DNA of 23,934 bases from Competibacteraceae bacterium UBA6584 (GCA_002433805.1 DJIW01000148.1:1-23934); one strand, 5' to 3'; shown: positions 7,196 to 15,207, counted from the first letter of the stretch. Program-made: numbers and translations. Notes: generated by a model not told the origin, from the sequence alone.

Positions 7196-9709
7196 TCACT
7201 CCATCAGCCGTTCGAAGAAATTGCTCATTCCCGTTGGTTCGCCCGCGTCGCTCTTCGCCGCCTCCCGTCTTGGACCGGGTCCGGCGTTGGAGCGCGCCAC
7301 CCGCCGCGCGGGGGCCGGACTGCCGCACGAACCGTAGCCTTGCGGTCCGGAACCGGCTAAAAACGGAATCGGTTGGCCGATCCGACAGCCCTGCCCGAGC
7401 CGGAGGCCCTTACGGGGATCGACCCAGACCTGTTCGACGCCTTCCGGCGGCGGCGCGTCCAACGGCTCCAGCTTCAAGCCCGCCATGAGATCCATCCACA
7501 CCCGCAGCGCGCCGCTGGCTCCGCTCAGGCCGGTGGGCTTGTTATCGTCGCGGCCCAGCCAGACCACGGTCAGGCGGTCGCCGCTGAACCCGGCGAACCA
7601 GCTATCGCGATAATCGTCGGTGGTGCCGGTCTTGCCGGCAATTTTCAAATCGGGCGAAATCCTGCTTTTCATGGGGCTGGCGGTCCCCGCCTTGACCACG
7701 TGTTGCATGGCGTTAGTCACCAGATAAGCCGGCCCCGCATCGACCGCTTTCTCGACAGTCAGCGAATAGCGCTGCAAGGACTGGCCGGCGGCGTTGGTGA
7801 CTTCGCGAATCGCCCGCAGCGGAATCCGGAACCCCCCGCTGGCGATCCCTTCGTAAATTTGCGCCATCTCGAAGGGCGACATATCCACCCCGCCCAGCAG
7901 CAGCGACGGATAGGGTTTCAACTCTCGGTCAAAGCCCAGGCGCTGGATCATCTTGACCACGTTGATGACGTCGAGATCCAGCCCCACCCGCACCGCCGGG
8001 ATGTTGTAGGAACGCGCCAGGGCATCGCGTAAGGTAACTTTGCCGTGATAGCGCCGGTCGTAATTGGCCGGCCGCCAGCGATGGCCGCCCGATGTGTAAT
8101 GCAAGGGGCTGTCGTTGAGCAGCGTGGTCAGGGTATAGCGGTCGGGCTGCTCCAGGGCGGTCAGATAAATCATCGGCTTGAGCAGCGAACCGGCCAGCCG
8201 CTTGGCATCGAGCGCCCGGTTGAAGCCCACGCGTTTCGGCTGCCGGTCGCCGACCACCGACAGCACCTCGCCGCTGGCGATATCGACCACGATGGAGGCG
8301 CCTTGCAGCGGCCGGGCTCTGGGTTGGCTCCTTTCCAAGGGCCCCAGCCGGGTGGCGAGGGTATTTTCGGCGGTGGCCTGAATCCGAGGATCGAGAGTGG
8401 TGAAGATCCGCAAGCCTTCAGTCACCAGATCCTCGGCTTTGTAATATTGATGCAACTGCCGTTGCACCAAGTCCAAAAACGCCGGATACGCGGTGATGCC
8501 GCTGGTGGTGTCAGCGACGACATCCAGGCCCATTTCCATGGCGACGGCCGCATCCTCCTGGGAAACCAAGTTTTGCTCGACCATCACATCGAGCACCAGA
8601 TCGCGCCGCTCTCGCGCCCGGTCGGGATACTTGCGCGGGTCGTAGACCGAAGGCCCCTTGACGATGCCCACCAGCAAGGCGAACTGGTGTAAATCCAGAT
8701 CCTCCAAGGGCACGCCAAAATAGAACTGACTGGCCAAGCCGAAGCCGTGGATGGCGCGGCTGCCGTCTTGGCCCAGATAAACCGCGTTGGCGTAGGCTTC
8801 CAGAATCTCATCCTTGCTGTAGCGCGAATCGATCAACAGCGCCATCAAGGCTTCGTTGATCTTGCGCCGGACCGTCCGCTCGTTGCTTAAGAACAGGCTT
8901 TTCACCAACTGTTGGGTCAGCGTGCTACCGCCCTGGACGGTCCGTCCCGCCCGCAAATTCGCCAGCATCGCCCGGAATATCCCCTTGGGATTGATGCCGG
9001 AATGTTCGAAAAAAGCCCGATCCTCAACCGCCAGCAGCGTGTCCACCAGCACCGGCGGCAAATCCTGGCCGTTGAGCAGGATTCTATCTTCATAGTGGGT
9101 GGGATAGATGCCGGCGATTTCAGGGGGGTCCAACCGCAACAAGCCTGGCGCTTCCCGTTCGTCGGCGCTTAACAAATCGACCAGAATGTTGCCCGCGAAC
9201 ACCAAGCGGATCTTGCGCACCGGTTCTGCGGCATCCCAAAACATGAAATCGCGGGTGACCAGCTCGAATTTCTCCCCCTGTCGCGAGTAAGTCCCCGGCT
9301 TGGCCGGAGTCTCGCCGCCGCCGGGCGGCGGCGCGCAGCCTTGGGCTGGCGGCTTGGGTTTGCGCCGGAACTGGCGTTTCTTATCATCGGCGGGCGGTTT
9401 AGGGGGTTCGTCGGGACAATTGACGTCGCGATAGCCCAACAGCTTGAGCTCCTGAGCGAGTCCCTCCGCGCTGAGCGCCATGCCTTCGAACAATTCCAGG
9501 GGACGGGCGTAGACCTTGGCCGGCACCGCCCAGCGCTTCTGATCGAATTCGGCGCGGATCACCGCGTCCAAATACAGCATGTAAACGCCGACGCCGAAAG
9601 CGCCCAGCAACAAGCCGCCCAGGGCCAGCGAGAAGATCAACGAGAACAGCGAGCGGATGCTCCGCTCCAGAGGTTTGCGGGTCGTGCGAGAGGGTTTACG
9701 TATAGCCAT
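7196..9709 (-). CDS. mrcB: Bifunctional penicillin-binding protein 1b (glycosyltransferase/transpeptidase)
   Basis: An 837-residue class A PBP that polymerises and cross-links peptidoglycan at the inner membrane. A basic cytoplasmic tail (1-20) precedes one membrane helix (about 21-46). A UB2H-like region follows (about 60-170), then glycosyltransferase 51 with catalytic Glu229 in VEDRAFFEH, GGSTLTQQLVK (260-270) and RRKINEALMA. The transpeptidase has SLLK at 508-511 (Ser nucleophile), SYN at 567-569 and KTGTT at 693-697. The UB2H region contains an unusual insert, about 98-140, rich in Pro, Lys and Arg and bracketed by Cys98 and Cys125; the usual PGTYSRQG-type strand resumes afterwards. Cys775 and Cys795 near the end may form the disulfide common in this family. 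Its first codon is divergent from the kinase gene at 9796. The likely partner is the lipoprotein encoded next. Confidence 0.96.
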   Translation of the reverse strand: MAIRKPSRTTRKPLERSIRSLFSLIFSLALGGLLLGAFGVGVYMLYLDAVIRAEFDQKRWAVPAKVYARPLELFEGMALSAEGLAQELKLLGYRDVNCPDEPPKPPADDKKRQFRRKPKPPAQGCAPPPGGGETPAKPGTYSRQGEKFELVTRDFMFWDAAEPVRKIRLVFAGNILVDLLSADEREAPGLLRLDPPEIAGIYPTHYEDRILLNGQDLPPVLVDTLLAVEDRAFFEHSGINPKGIFRAMLANLRAGRTVQGGSTLTQQLVKSLFLSNERTVRRKINEALMALLIDSRYSKDEILEAYANAVYLGQDGSRAIHGFGLASQFYFGVPLEDLDLHQFALLVGIVKGPSVYDPRKYPDRARERRDLVLDVMVEQNLVSQEDAAVAMEMGLDVVADTTSGITAYPAFLDLVQRQLHQYYKAEDLVTEGLRIFTTLDPRIQATAENTLATRLGPLERSQPRARPLQGASIVVDIASGEVLSVVGDRQPKRVGFNRALDAKRLAGSLLKPMIYLTALEQPDRYTLTTLLNDSPLHYTSGGHRWRPANYDRRYHGKVTLRDALARSYNIPAVRVGLDLDVINVVKMIQRLGFDRELKPYPSLLLGGVDMSPFEMAQIYEGIASGGFRIPLRAIREVTNAAGQSLQRYSLTVEKAVDAGPAYLVTNAMQHVVKAGTASPMKSRISPDLKIAGKTGTTDDYRDSWFAGFSGDRLTVVWLGRDDNKPTGLSGASGALRVWMDLMAGLKLEPLDAPPPEGVEQVWVDPRKGLRLGQGCRIGQPIPFLAGSGPQGYGSCGSPAPARRVARSNAGPGPRREAAKSDAGEPTGMSNFFERLME

Positions 9710-9795
9710 ACCTATTCCAGTCGATCTTCAATCCGCTTGGCGCAGCGCGATCATTCTGTTTTATTCTAGCGATTTCTCGACTTGGAGTCTGGCGC
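9710..9795. promoter_or_regulatory. Divergent promoter interval between mrcB and the phosphotransferase gene
   Basis: Only 86 bases separate the two divergent start codons, so both promoters must lie here or inside the genes. An AT-rich island at about 9751-9780 holds TAGAAT on the minus strand (9763-9768, five of six bases of a -10) and an overlapping TATTCT on the plus strand (9762-9767). No good -35 is visible for either. The overlap would make the two promoters compete. Confidence 0.35.
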
Positions 9796-10587
9796 ATGCG
9801 CTCCCAGCCGCTCCCCGACCCCGCCGATCAGACCGTCTTGATCGCCTCCCTGCTCGATCCGGCGCGTTATCCCCATCCGGCGGCGACCGTCGAGCACCTG
9901 CAAACGCACATCTCGCATATCCTGCTGGCCGGCGACTTCGCCTATAAGATCAAGAAACCCGTCGACTTGGGCTTCCTGAATTTTACCAGCCTGGAACGCC
10001 GGAAATACTATTGCGCGGCTGAACTACGCCTGAACCGCCGCTTGGCGCCACAGCTCTACCTCGACTGCCTGCCCATCGGCGGCGATCCCGCCCGTCCGAT
10101 CCTCGGCGGCGACGGCGGCGCGGCCATCGAATACGCCGTGCGAATGCGCCGTTTCCCGCAAGAGGCGCTGCTCGATCGGGTCTTGGCCGCCGGCCGGCTG
10201 ACCGTTCGCCACTTGGAGGCGCTGGCCCGCAATCTGGCGGATTTTCACCGCGCCATCCCCGCCGCCGACCCCGCCGCGCCGTTCGGCTCTCCGGAACGGG
10301 TCGTCCGGCCGATGCTGGACGCCTTCTCTCACCTCCGGTCGCTGTCGGACGATCCCGCCGAACTCGAACAGGTAGCGGCCATCGAGCGCTGGACCCTCGA
10401 TGCTTCCGAGCGTTTGCAGGCGCGCTTGCTCGCGCGCAAGGCGGGCGGCTGGATCCGCGAATGCCACGGCGACCTGCATCTTGGCAACATGATCCTGGCC
10501 GATGACGGACAAATCATGATCTTCGACGGCATCGAATTCAATGACGATCTGCGCTGGATCGACGTGATCAACGATCTGGCCTTTTAG
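9796..10587 (+). CDS. N-terminal half of an amber-interrupted APH-like/P-loop kinase fusion (phosphotransferase domain)
   Basis: 263 residues with an aminoglycoside-phosphotransferase-like kinase fold (the COG2187 kind). YKIKKPVDLGF at 50-60 carries the probable ATP-binding lysine, HGDLHLGN at 224-231 is the catalytic loop, and FDGIEF at 243-248 is the metal-binding segment. GGAG lies 8 bases before the ATG. Family members usually run on without a break into a C-terminal P-loop kinase (about 500-550 residues in all), through a stretch reading like DLAFLxMDL. Here that stretch reads DLAF, TAG, IMDL: a single in-frame amber codon at 10585-10587, with the frame kept on the far side. This is most simply a TTG (Leu) to TAG change. 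It could be a recent pseudogene, a two-polypeptide gene or a sequencing error. The natural substrate of the family is unknown. Confidence 0.8.
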   Translation: MRSQPLPDPADQTVLIASLLDPARYPHPAATVEHLQTHISHILLAGDFAYKIKKPVDLGFLNFTSLERRKYYCAAELRLNRRLAPQLYLDCLPIGGDPARPILGGDGGAAIEYAVRMRRFPQEALLDRVLAAGRLTVRHLEALARNLADFHRAIPAADPAAPFGSPERVVRPMLDAFSHLRSLSDDPAELEQVAAIERWTLDASERLQARLLARKAGGWIRECHGDLHLGNMILADDGQIMIFDGIEFNDDLRWIDVINDLAF

Positions 10588-10590
10588 ATC

Positions 10591-11406
10591 ATGGACTTGC
10601 GCTGCCGCGGTTTTGGGCCCTTCGCGCAGCGGACGTTGGACGCCTATCTGGAATCCAGCGGCGATTTCGTCGGCGCGGCCTTGCTGCCCTACTACCAAGT
10701 CTACCGGGCGATGGTGCGCGCCAAGGTTAACGCCATTCTAGGCGGTCAAGCCGGTTTTTCCGCTCCCGCCCGTGAAACCGCCCGCTCGGCGCGGTGCGCC
10801 TACCTGCAACTGGCGCTGGCGTTGACCCGGCCTGGAGCGCCTTTTCTATTGATCACTCACGGCCTTTCCGGTTCCGGTAAATCGCGGCGCACCGGCCAAT
10901 TGCTGGAACGATTTCCGAACGCCGTCCGCATCCGTTCCGACGTGGAGCGCAAGCGGCTGTTCGGCCTCGGTCCGCTGGAGGATAGCCGCTCCGTGCCCGG
11001 CGGGCTCTACACTCCAGACCTCAACGCGCGGACTTACCGGCGCTTGTACGAACTGGCCGACGAGCTGCTCGCGGTGGGCCTTCCGGTGCTGGCGGACGCC
11101 ACCTTCATGCAACGCAGTCAGCGCGAGGCTTTTCGCGAACTGGCCGCCCGACGCGGCGTCCCGTTTTTCCTGCTCGACTGTCGCGCCGATCCCGATACGC
11201 TGCGACGCCGCGTCGCGGCCCGGCGGGCGCAGGGCGGCGACGCCGCCGAAGCCGATGTCGGGGTGTTGGAGCGGCAGTTCCGCCACGACGAACCGCCGAC
11301 CGCCGACGAAAATTCGCTATCCACCCGCGACGATGGCGATTTAAAACGGCTGGAGGCCATCATTTCAACCGCCGCGCGCGCCGGCGCGCCCGATCGGACG
11401 GCTTGA
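10591..11406 (+). CDS. C-terminal half of the interrupted fusion (gluconokinase-like P-loop kinase domain)
   Basis: 271 residues in the same frame as the preceding half, separated from it by TAG and one ATC codon. The first 60 residues (MDLRCRGFGPFAQRTLDAYL, then YYQVYRAMVRAKVNAI) continue the helical part of the phosphotransferase domain, which argues that this is not an independent gene. A P-loop kinase of the COG0645 kind follows: Walker A GLSGSGKS at 91-98, RIRSDVERKRLFGL at 113-126 and LADATF at 167-172 as the second acidic strand. The ATG has no Shine-Dalgarno of its own; it could be reached only by termination-reinitiation, 3 bases after the stop. If the split is real, this part would lack the rest of its first domain. 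The stop is TGA, followed by the putative promoter of the sugar kinase. Confidence 0.75.
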   Translation: MDLRCRGFGPFAQRTLDAYLESSGDFVGAALLPYYQVYRAMVRAKVNAILGGQAGFSAPARETARSARCAYLQLALALTRPGAPFLLITHGLSGSGKSRRTGQLLERFPNAVRIRSDVERKRLFGLGPLEDSRSVPGGLYTPDLNARTYRRLYELADELLAVGLPVLADATFMQRSQREAFRELAARRGVPFFLLDCRADPDTLRRRVAARRAQGGDAAEADVGVLERQFRHDEPPTADENSLSTRDDGDLKRLEAIISTAARAGAPDRTA

Positions 11407-11450
11407 ACTCCCTTTCGGCAAATCCGCATGCCGACCTTGGAGACGATCCG

Positions 11451-11456
11451 TATAAT
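11451..11456 (+). promoter_or_regulatory. Perfect -10 element upstream of the PfkB-family kinase
   Basis: TATAAT lies 32 bases before the kinase start, in the 79-base gap after the P-loop kinase gene. The bases 16-18 upstream (around 11427-11434) do not resemble TTGACA, so any promoter would rely on the -10 or an activator. It suggests that the sugar kinase has its own transcript. Confidence 0.4.
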
Positions 11457-11488
11457 CTCGCCTTCGAGCACACGATCATGGGGGAATG

Positions 11489-12478
11489 ATGGCGAAGTAC
11501 GACGTTTATGGCATCGGTAACGCGCTGGTCGATATGGAGTACGAGGTCGAACTGGCCGATTTGGCGGCGTTGGGCCTTGACAAGGGGGTCATGACCTTGG
11601 TCGATGAAGACCAGCAGTTGCGGATCATGAGCCATCTGGCAGCCCATCCCCACCAACGCAGTTCCGGGGGCTCGGCCGCCAATTCGATGATCGCGGTCAG
11701 TCAGTTCGGCGGCGCCAGTTTCTATTCCTGCAAGGTCGCCGGAGACGAACTCGGCCACTTTTACATGAAGGATTTGCGCGACGGCGGAGTGGACACCAAC
11801 CATCATACCGAAAAGGAAGCGGGCCATACCGGCCGCTGCGTCGTGCTGGTCACGCCCGACAGCGACCGCACCCTTTGCACGTTTCTCGGCATCAGCGGCG
11901 GCTTGTCCGAAAAGGAACTGGTCGAGCGCGCCCTGGGCGATTCGCGTTACTTCTATATCGAAGGCTATCTGGTTACCTCCGACAGCGCCCGGCAAGCCTG
12001 CGTCGCGGCCAAGCGTCTGGCCGAGGCGGCCGGCGTCAAAACCGCCATTTCCCTGTCCGATCCCAACATGGTTCGGTTTTTCAAGGACGGCTTGCTGGAG
12101 ATGATCGGTTCGGGCGTCGATCTGTTGTTCGCCAACGAGGATGAGGCCAGCGGCATGGCGGGCGCCGCCCGTTTGGAGGACACCATCGCGTATCTGAAAA
12201 CCCTCGCCAAGGAATGGGTCATCACCCGCGGTTCCCAAGGCGCGCTGGTCTGGGACGGCCGCGCGTTGGCGGCTATCGACCCGGTTCAGGTCGCGGCCGT
12301 GGACACGGTGGGGGCCGGAGACATGTTCGCCGGCGCGTTTTTATACGCGCGCTGTCGGGATTGGGACCACCGGCGGGCGGGCGCTCTGGCGTCGGCCGCG
12401 TCGGCCAAACTGGTGACGCAATTGGGACCGCGCTTGATGGCGGCTGAAACGCGGGCGATTTTGGATCGATGCCATTAG
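11489..12478 (+). CDS. PfkB-family carbohydrate kinase, adenosine-kinase-like
   Basis: 329 residues of the ribokinase/PfkB family. MAKYDVYGIGNALVD at the start, the glycine-rich SSGGSAANSM at 58-67 and the signature DTVGAGDMFAGAF at 272-284 are diagnostic; Asp278 is the catalytic base. Close relatives in proteobacteria are annotated as adenosine kinase (adenosine + ATP to AMP), but ribokinase or other sugar kinase activity cannot be excluded. The start at 11489 is preferred because relatives begin M-x-K-Y-D; ATG at 11486 directly abuts the GGGGGA ribosome binding site and would add one Met. The stop is TAG. It converges on recO, 23 bases away. Confidence 0.87.
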   Translation: MAKYDVYGIGNALVDMEYEVELADLAALGLDKGVMTLVDEDQQLRIMSHLAAHPHQRSSGGSAANSMIAVSQFGGASFYSCKVAGDELGHFYMKDLRDGGVDTNHHTEKEAGHTGRCVVLVTPDSDRTLCTFLGISGGLSEKELVERALGDSRYFYIEGYLVTSDSARQACVAAKRLAEAAGVKTAISLSDPNMVRFFKDGLLEMIGSGVDLLFANEDEASGMAGAARLEDTIAYLKTLAKEWVITRGSQGALVWDGRALAAIDPVQVAAVDTVGAGDMFAGAFLYARCRDWDHRRAGALASAASAKLVTQLGPRLMAAETRAILDRCH

Positions 12479-12498
12479 CCGCGTCAAAATCAGGAGGT

Positions 12499-12530
12499 GG
12501 GTCAATCGGCTTGCGAGTCGCGCTTGACCC
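12499..12530. terminator. Hairpin between convergent pfkB-type kinase and recO genes
   Basis: Perfect 7-base arms, GGGTCAA (12499-12505) and TTGACCC (12524-12530), span the recO stop codon, 21 bases past the kinase stop. On the minus strand a short ATTTTG lies about 8 bases further on; on the plus strand no T-run follows. It may separate the convergent transcripts, but it is not a textbook terminator. Confidence 0.35.
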
Positions 12531-13218
12531 GGTAAAGCGCCCGCGTTTTCAATGTCTGCCCGCGCAACTGCTCGGCCAGCGCGGCGCGGGTCAAGCGCTT
12601 GATCTCCGCCAGCACGGCGGGATCGGTTAAATCGCCATCGCGCAACGCCAGCAACCCCCGGCCGGAAATCGGCACGCCGATCCGGGTGTCGCCGGCGGCC
12701 AGGGGGCCCCGATCCAACACGTAGCGGTAGTGCGCCTCGGCCACGATCGGCGTTCCACCGACCGCCTCGCGATCCAGCGTCAGACCGTAGCCCAGATCGT
12801 CCAACAAAGTTTTTTCGAAGCGCCGCAGCGCCGGTTCCTCGCCGGACTCCACCGCCAGTTCGGCCAACGACCGGCCGTAGGCGTCGAACAGCCCCGGCTG
12901 AGCATCGTGACGGGGCAGCAACCGGACCAGCAGTTCGTTGACGTAGAGGCCGGCCAACACCCGATTCGGCGGTAAGGTCACGGGATGTCCCGCTTCCTCG
13001 GCGGCGGTCAAGGTCGCCAGTTCGCCGGCTCCGCTCCAAGACAGCAACAGCGGCGCGAACGGCTGCAACAAGCCTTTCAACCGGGATCGAGAGGCCATCG
13101 CGCCGCGAGCCACCAACGCCAGGCGACCGTGCTCGCGGGCGAACGCTTCCAATAACAGGCTGGTATTCAGATAGGGCCGGCGGTGCAAGACGAAGGCCGG
13201 CTGCAACAGCACGCGCAT
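12502..13218 (-). CDS. recO: DNA repair protein RecO
   Basis: 238 residues matching RecO, which loads RecA on SSB-coated DNA in the RecFOR pathway and anneals strands. The N-terminal OB-fold segment is typical (QPAFVLHRRPYLNTSLLLEA at 6-25, then LVARGAM), followed by a helical domain with NRVLAGLYVNELLVRLLP and FDAYGRSLAEL. There are no cysteines, so the zinc-binding motif of some RecO proteins is absent, as in the E. coli type. It is the last gene of the lepA-lepB-DUF4845-rnc-era-recO run and starts 20 bases after era, with a GGCGGGG ribosome binding site. The era-recO order is conserved in gammaproteobacteria. Confidence 0.93.
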   Translation of the reverse strand: MRVLLQPAFVLHRRPYLNTSLLLEAFAREHGRLALVARGAMASRSRLKGLLQPFAPLLLSWSGAGELATLTAAEEAGHPVTLPPNRVLAGLYVNELLVRLLPRHDAQPGLFDAYGRSLAELAVESGEEPALRRFEKTLLDDLGYGLTLDREAVGGTPIVAEAHYRYVLDRGPLAAGDTRIGVPISGRGLLALRDGDLTDPAVLAEIKRLTRAALAEQLRGQTLKTRALYRVKRDSQAD

Positions 13219-13238
13219 GCGACGCCCCGCCGCCGGCT

Positions 13239-14150
13239 TCAGCCGGTTTTAAAGTCGTTATAGCCCAGGCTTTGCAAAGCGCGTTCGTCGTCCGACCAGC
13301 CTTCGCGCACCTTGACCCACGTTTCCAGAAACACCTTGCGATCGAGCAGGCGTTCCAGCGCTTCGCGGGCCTGTCGGCCCGCTTCGCGCAACACCGCGCC
13401 GCCCGCGCCGATCACGATGCCTTTTTGCGCTTCGCGCTCCACCCAGATCACGGCGCCGATTCGGGTCAACCGTTGGTCTTCGATAAAGTGCTCGATTTCA
13501 ACGGTCAGGCTGTAGGGCACTTCCTCGCGCAGCAATCGGGTCAGCTTTTCGCGGATCAACTCGGCGGCGATGAACCGCTCGCTGGCGGTGGTGAGCTGAT
13601 CCTCCGGAAACAGCGCCTCGCCGAACGGCAACCGACGGATGACCACCTCTTGCAAGGTCGCGACATTCTCGCCCCGCAACGCCGACAGCGGCACCACCTC
13701 CGCGAAAGTCCGTTTGGCGGTCAGCTCGCCGATAAACGGCAGCAGCCGCGCTTTGTCGGCAATTCGATCAACCTTGTTGACCGCCAGCACCACCGGACCC
13801 GAAAAATCCGCCAGCCGTTCCAGAACGTCCCCGTCTTCCTCGGTCCAGCGCAGAGCTTCAATCAAGAAAACGACGACATCGACATAGCCGAGAACGCTCG
13901 CCGCCGCCCGGTTCAGATAGCGGTTTATCGCCCGTTTGGCCTGGCGGTGCAAGCCCGGCGTATCCACGTAGACGATTTGCGCTTCCGGCAACGTCTGAAT
14001 GCCGAGTATGACGTGCCGGGTGGTTTGCGGCTTGGGGGCGGTGATGCTGATTTTCTGGCCGATCAGCCGGTTCAGCAACGTGGATTTGCCGACGTTGGGA
14101 CGTCCCAGCAAGGCGGCGTAACCGGCGCGTCTCGGCGCGGGCGCGGTCAT
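13239..14150 (-). CDS. era: GTPase Era, small-subunit ribosome assembly
   Basis: 303 residues. The GTPase domain shows G1 GRPNVGKS at 16-23, G3 DTPG at 63-66 and G4 NKVD at 125-128. A C-terminal KH RNA-binding domain includes KGIVIGAGGAVLREAG and ends with RALQSLGY. Era binds the 3' end of 16S rRNA during 30S maturation, near the inner membrane. The ATG at 14150 overlaps the rnc stop as ATGA (14147-14150), so translation is probably coupled. A longer in-frame reading up to 14243 only runs back into rnc. Standard rnc-era-recO context. Confidence 0.97.
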   Translation of the reverse strand: MTAPAPRRAGYAALLGRPNVGKSTLLNRLIGQKISITAPKPQTTRHVILGIQTLPEAQIVYVDTPGLHRQAKRAINRYLNRAAASVLGYVDVVVFLIEALRWTEEDGDVLERLADFSGPVVLAVNKVDRIADKARLLPFIGELTAKRTFAEVVPLSALRGENVATLQEVVIRRLPFGEALFPEDQLTTASERFIAAELIREKLTRLLREEVPYSLTVEIEHFIEDQRLTRIGAVIWVEREAQKGIVIGAGGAVLREAGRQAREALERLLDRKVFLETWVKVREGWSDDERALQSLGYNDFKTG

Positions 14151-14812
14151 TGAATTTTCTCCAGCAATTGCCGCGCCGCCTCCTGTTCCGCCTTGCGCCG
14201 GCTGGCGCCGGTCGCGACCGCGCGCGCGTCGGCCGCCACGCATTCCACCAAAAAGCTCTGCGCGTGCGGCTCGCCGCGCACTTCCAAGACGTTATAGACC
14301 GGCAAGGTTTGCTGGCGGGCCTGTAGATATTCCTGCAAGCGAGTCTTGGGATCCTTTAATTCGCTGGCGCTGGCCAAGCGCGTTAAATAATTTTGGTAAA
14401 GATGCAAGATCAATTGGCGGCAGGGCGGCAGGCCGTCATCCAAATAAACCGCGCCGAAAATGGCTTCCAACGTATCCGACAAAATGGATTCTCGCCGAAA
14501 ACCGCCGCTTTTGAGCTCGCCCGCGCCGAGCCGCAACCAATCGCCCAATTTCAAATCGCGCGCCAGTTCCGCCAAGGTCTCGCCCTTGACCAAACTGGCG
14601 CGCAACCGGCTGAGTTCCCCCTCGCTCGCCTTGGGGTAACTCTGGAACAGATATTCGGCGATGATCATATTCAATAAGGCATCGCCGAGAAACTCCAGGC
14701 GTTCGTTATTGCGCGCCGAGGCGCTGCGGTGGGTCAGCGCTTCTTCCAGCAATTCCGGCTGGCGGAACGTGTAACCCAAGCGCGCATGCAAACGCGAAAG
14801 CGGCGGAATCAC
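14147..14812 (-). CDS. rnc: Ribonuclease III
   Basis: 221 residues, close to E. coli RNase III (226). The catalytic signature NERLEFLGDALLNM is at 36-49 with acidic residues Glu40 and Asp44; the second pair is Asp113 and Glu116 in LSDTLEAIFGA. A double-stranded RNA-binding domain covers about 150-220, ending KAEQEAARQLLEK. It processes rRNA precursors and double-stranded mRNA regions. The start is GTG, overlapping the stop of the DUF4845 gene as GTGA (14809-14812). In relatives rnc autoregulates its operon by cleaving the leader; no leader could be assessed here because transcription comes from upstream genes. Confidence 0.97.
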   Translation of the reverse strand: MIPPLSRLHARLGYTFRQPELLEEALTHRSASARNNERLEFLGDALLNMIIAEYLFQSYPKASEGELSRLRASLVKGETLAELARDLKLGDWLRLGAGELKSGGFRRESILSDTLEAIFGAVYLDDGLPPCRQLILHLYQNYLTRLASASELKDPKTRLQEYLQARQQTLPVYNVLEVRGEPHAQSFLVECVAADARAVATGASRRKAEQEAARQLLEKIQ

Positions 14813-15207
14813 GGATTGAGCGGAATGGCTTCGTTGACTTTCAGCACAACGAACATTTTATAGAACAGCTCCCGCTCGTCCTCGTAGACCAGGTCGAGAA
14901 CCCGACCGTTGCGCTCGTTGCGTATTTTGAGATCGCGCGCCGAGATGTTGTCGACGTAACCGATGTCAAACCGCTTTTGGATCGCGTTTTGGATGTCCTG
15001 CGCGCTCATCTGCGCCAGCTGCGGTTCCTTGCGGATGCTCTCCACCGTGGATTTGATCGAATAATACTGAATATACATCGGCACCACCTTCATGGCGATC
15101 AAGGCGGCGAAGGCGATCACGATCATCAGCAACAGCATCCCGATCAGGCTCATGCCCCGCTGCTGGCCCGTTCCCCTTACTTGCGTCAAACGTTTCATCC
15201 CGAACAT
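14809..15207 (-). CDS. DUF4845 membrane protein
   Basis: 132 residues of a family regularly found between lepB and rnc in gammaproteobacteria; its function is unknown. Basic residues precede a single N-terminal hydrophobic helix (about 19-40) in a context, QQRGMSLIGMLLL, that resembles a type IV pilin leader (Gly then Met-Ser-Leu). The usual glutamate at position 5 of the mature pilin is a glycine. The rest, about 41-132, is predicted soluble and probably periplasmic, with SIKSTVESIRKEP and VDNISARDLKI stretches. GAGGGGGAAAT before the ATG is a strong ribosome binding site; a second ATG three codons on is less well placed. It lies 27 bases after lepB and its stop overlaps rnc. Confidence 0.88.
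   Translation of the reverse strand: MFGMKRLTQVRGTGQQRGMSLIGMLLLMIVIAFAALIAMKVVPMYIQYYSIKSTVESIRKEPQLAQMSAQDIQNAIQKRFDIGYVDNISARDLKIRNERNGRVLDLVYEDERELFYKMFVVLKVNEAIPLNP

Noticed and set aside
10585..10587. Amber codon reassigned to an amino acid in this organism
   Set aside because: TAG ends at least six intact genes here (yoaA, the lipoprotein, the PfkB kinase, lepB, rpoE, sdhB), all at family-typical C-termini, so it is a normal stop.
9796..10698. Long open frames opposite the phosphotransferase and other genes
   Set aside because: They mirror codon bias of real genes on the other strand and show no domain or start signal.
13233..13246. CCGGCT/AGCCGG stem followed by TTTT at the era stop
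   Set aside because: The T-run is on the plus strand, antisense to era and recO, and the loop is only two bases; no plus-strand gene ends there.
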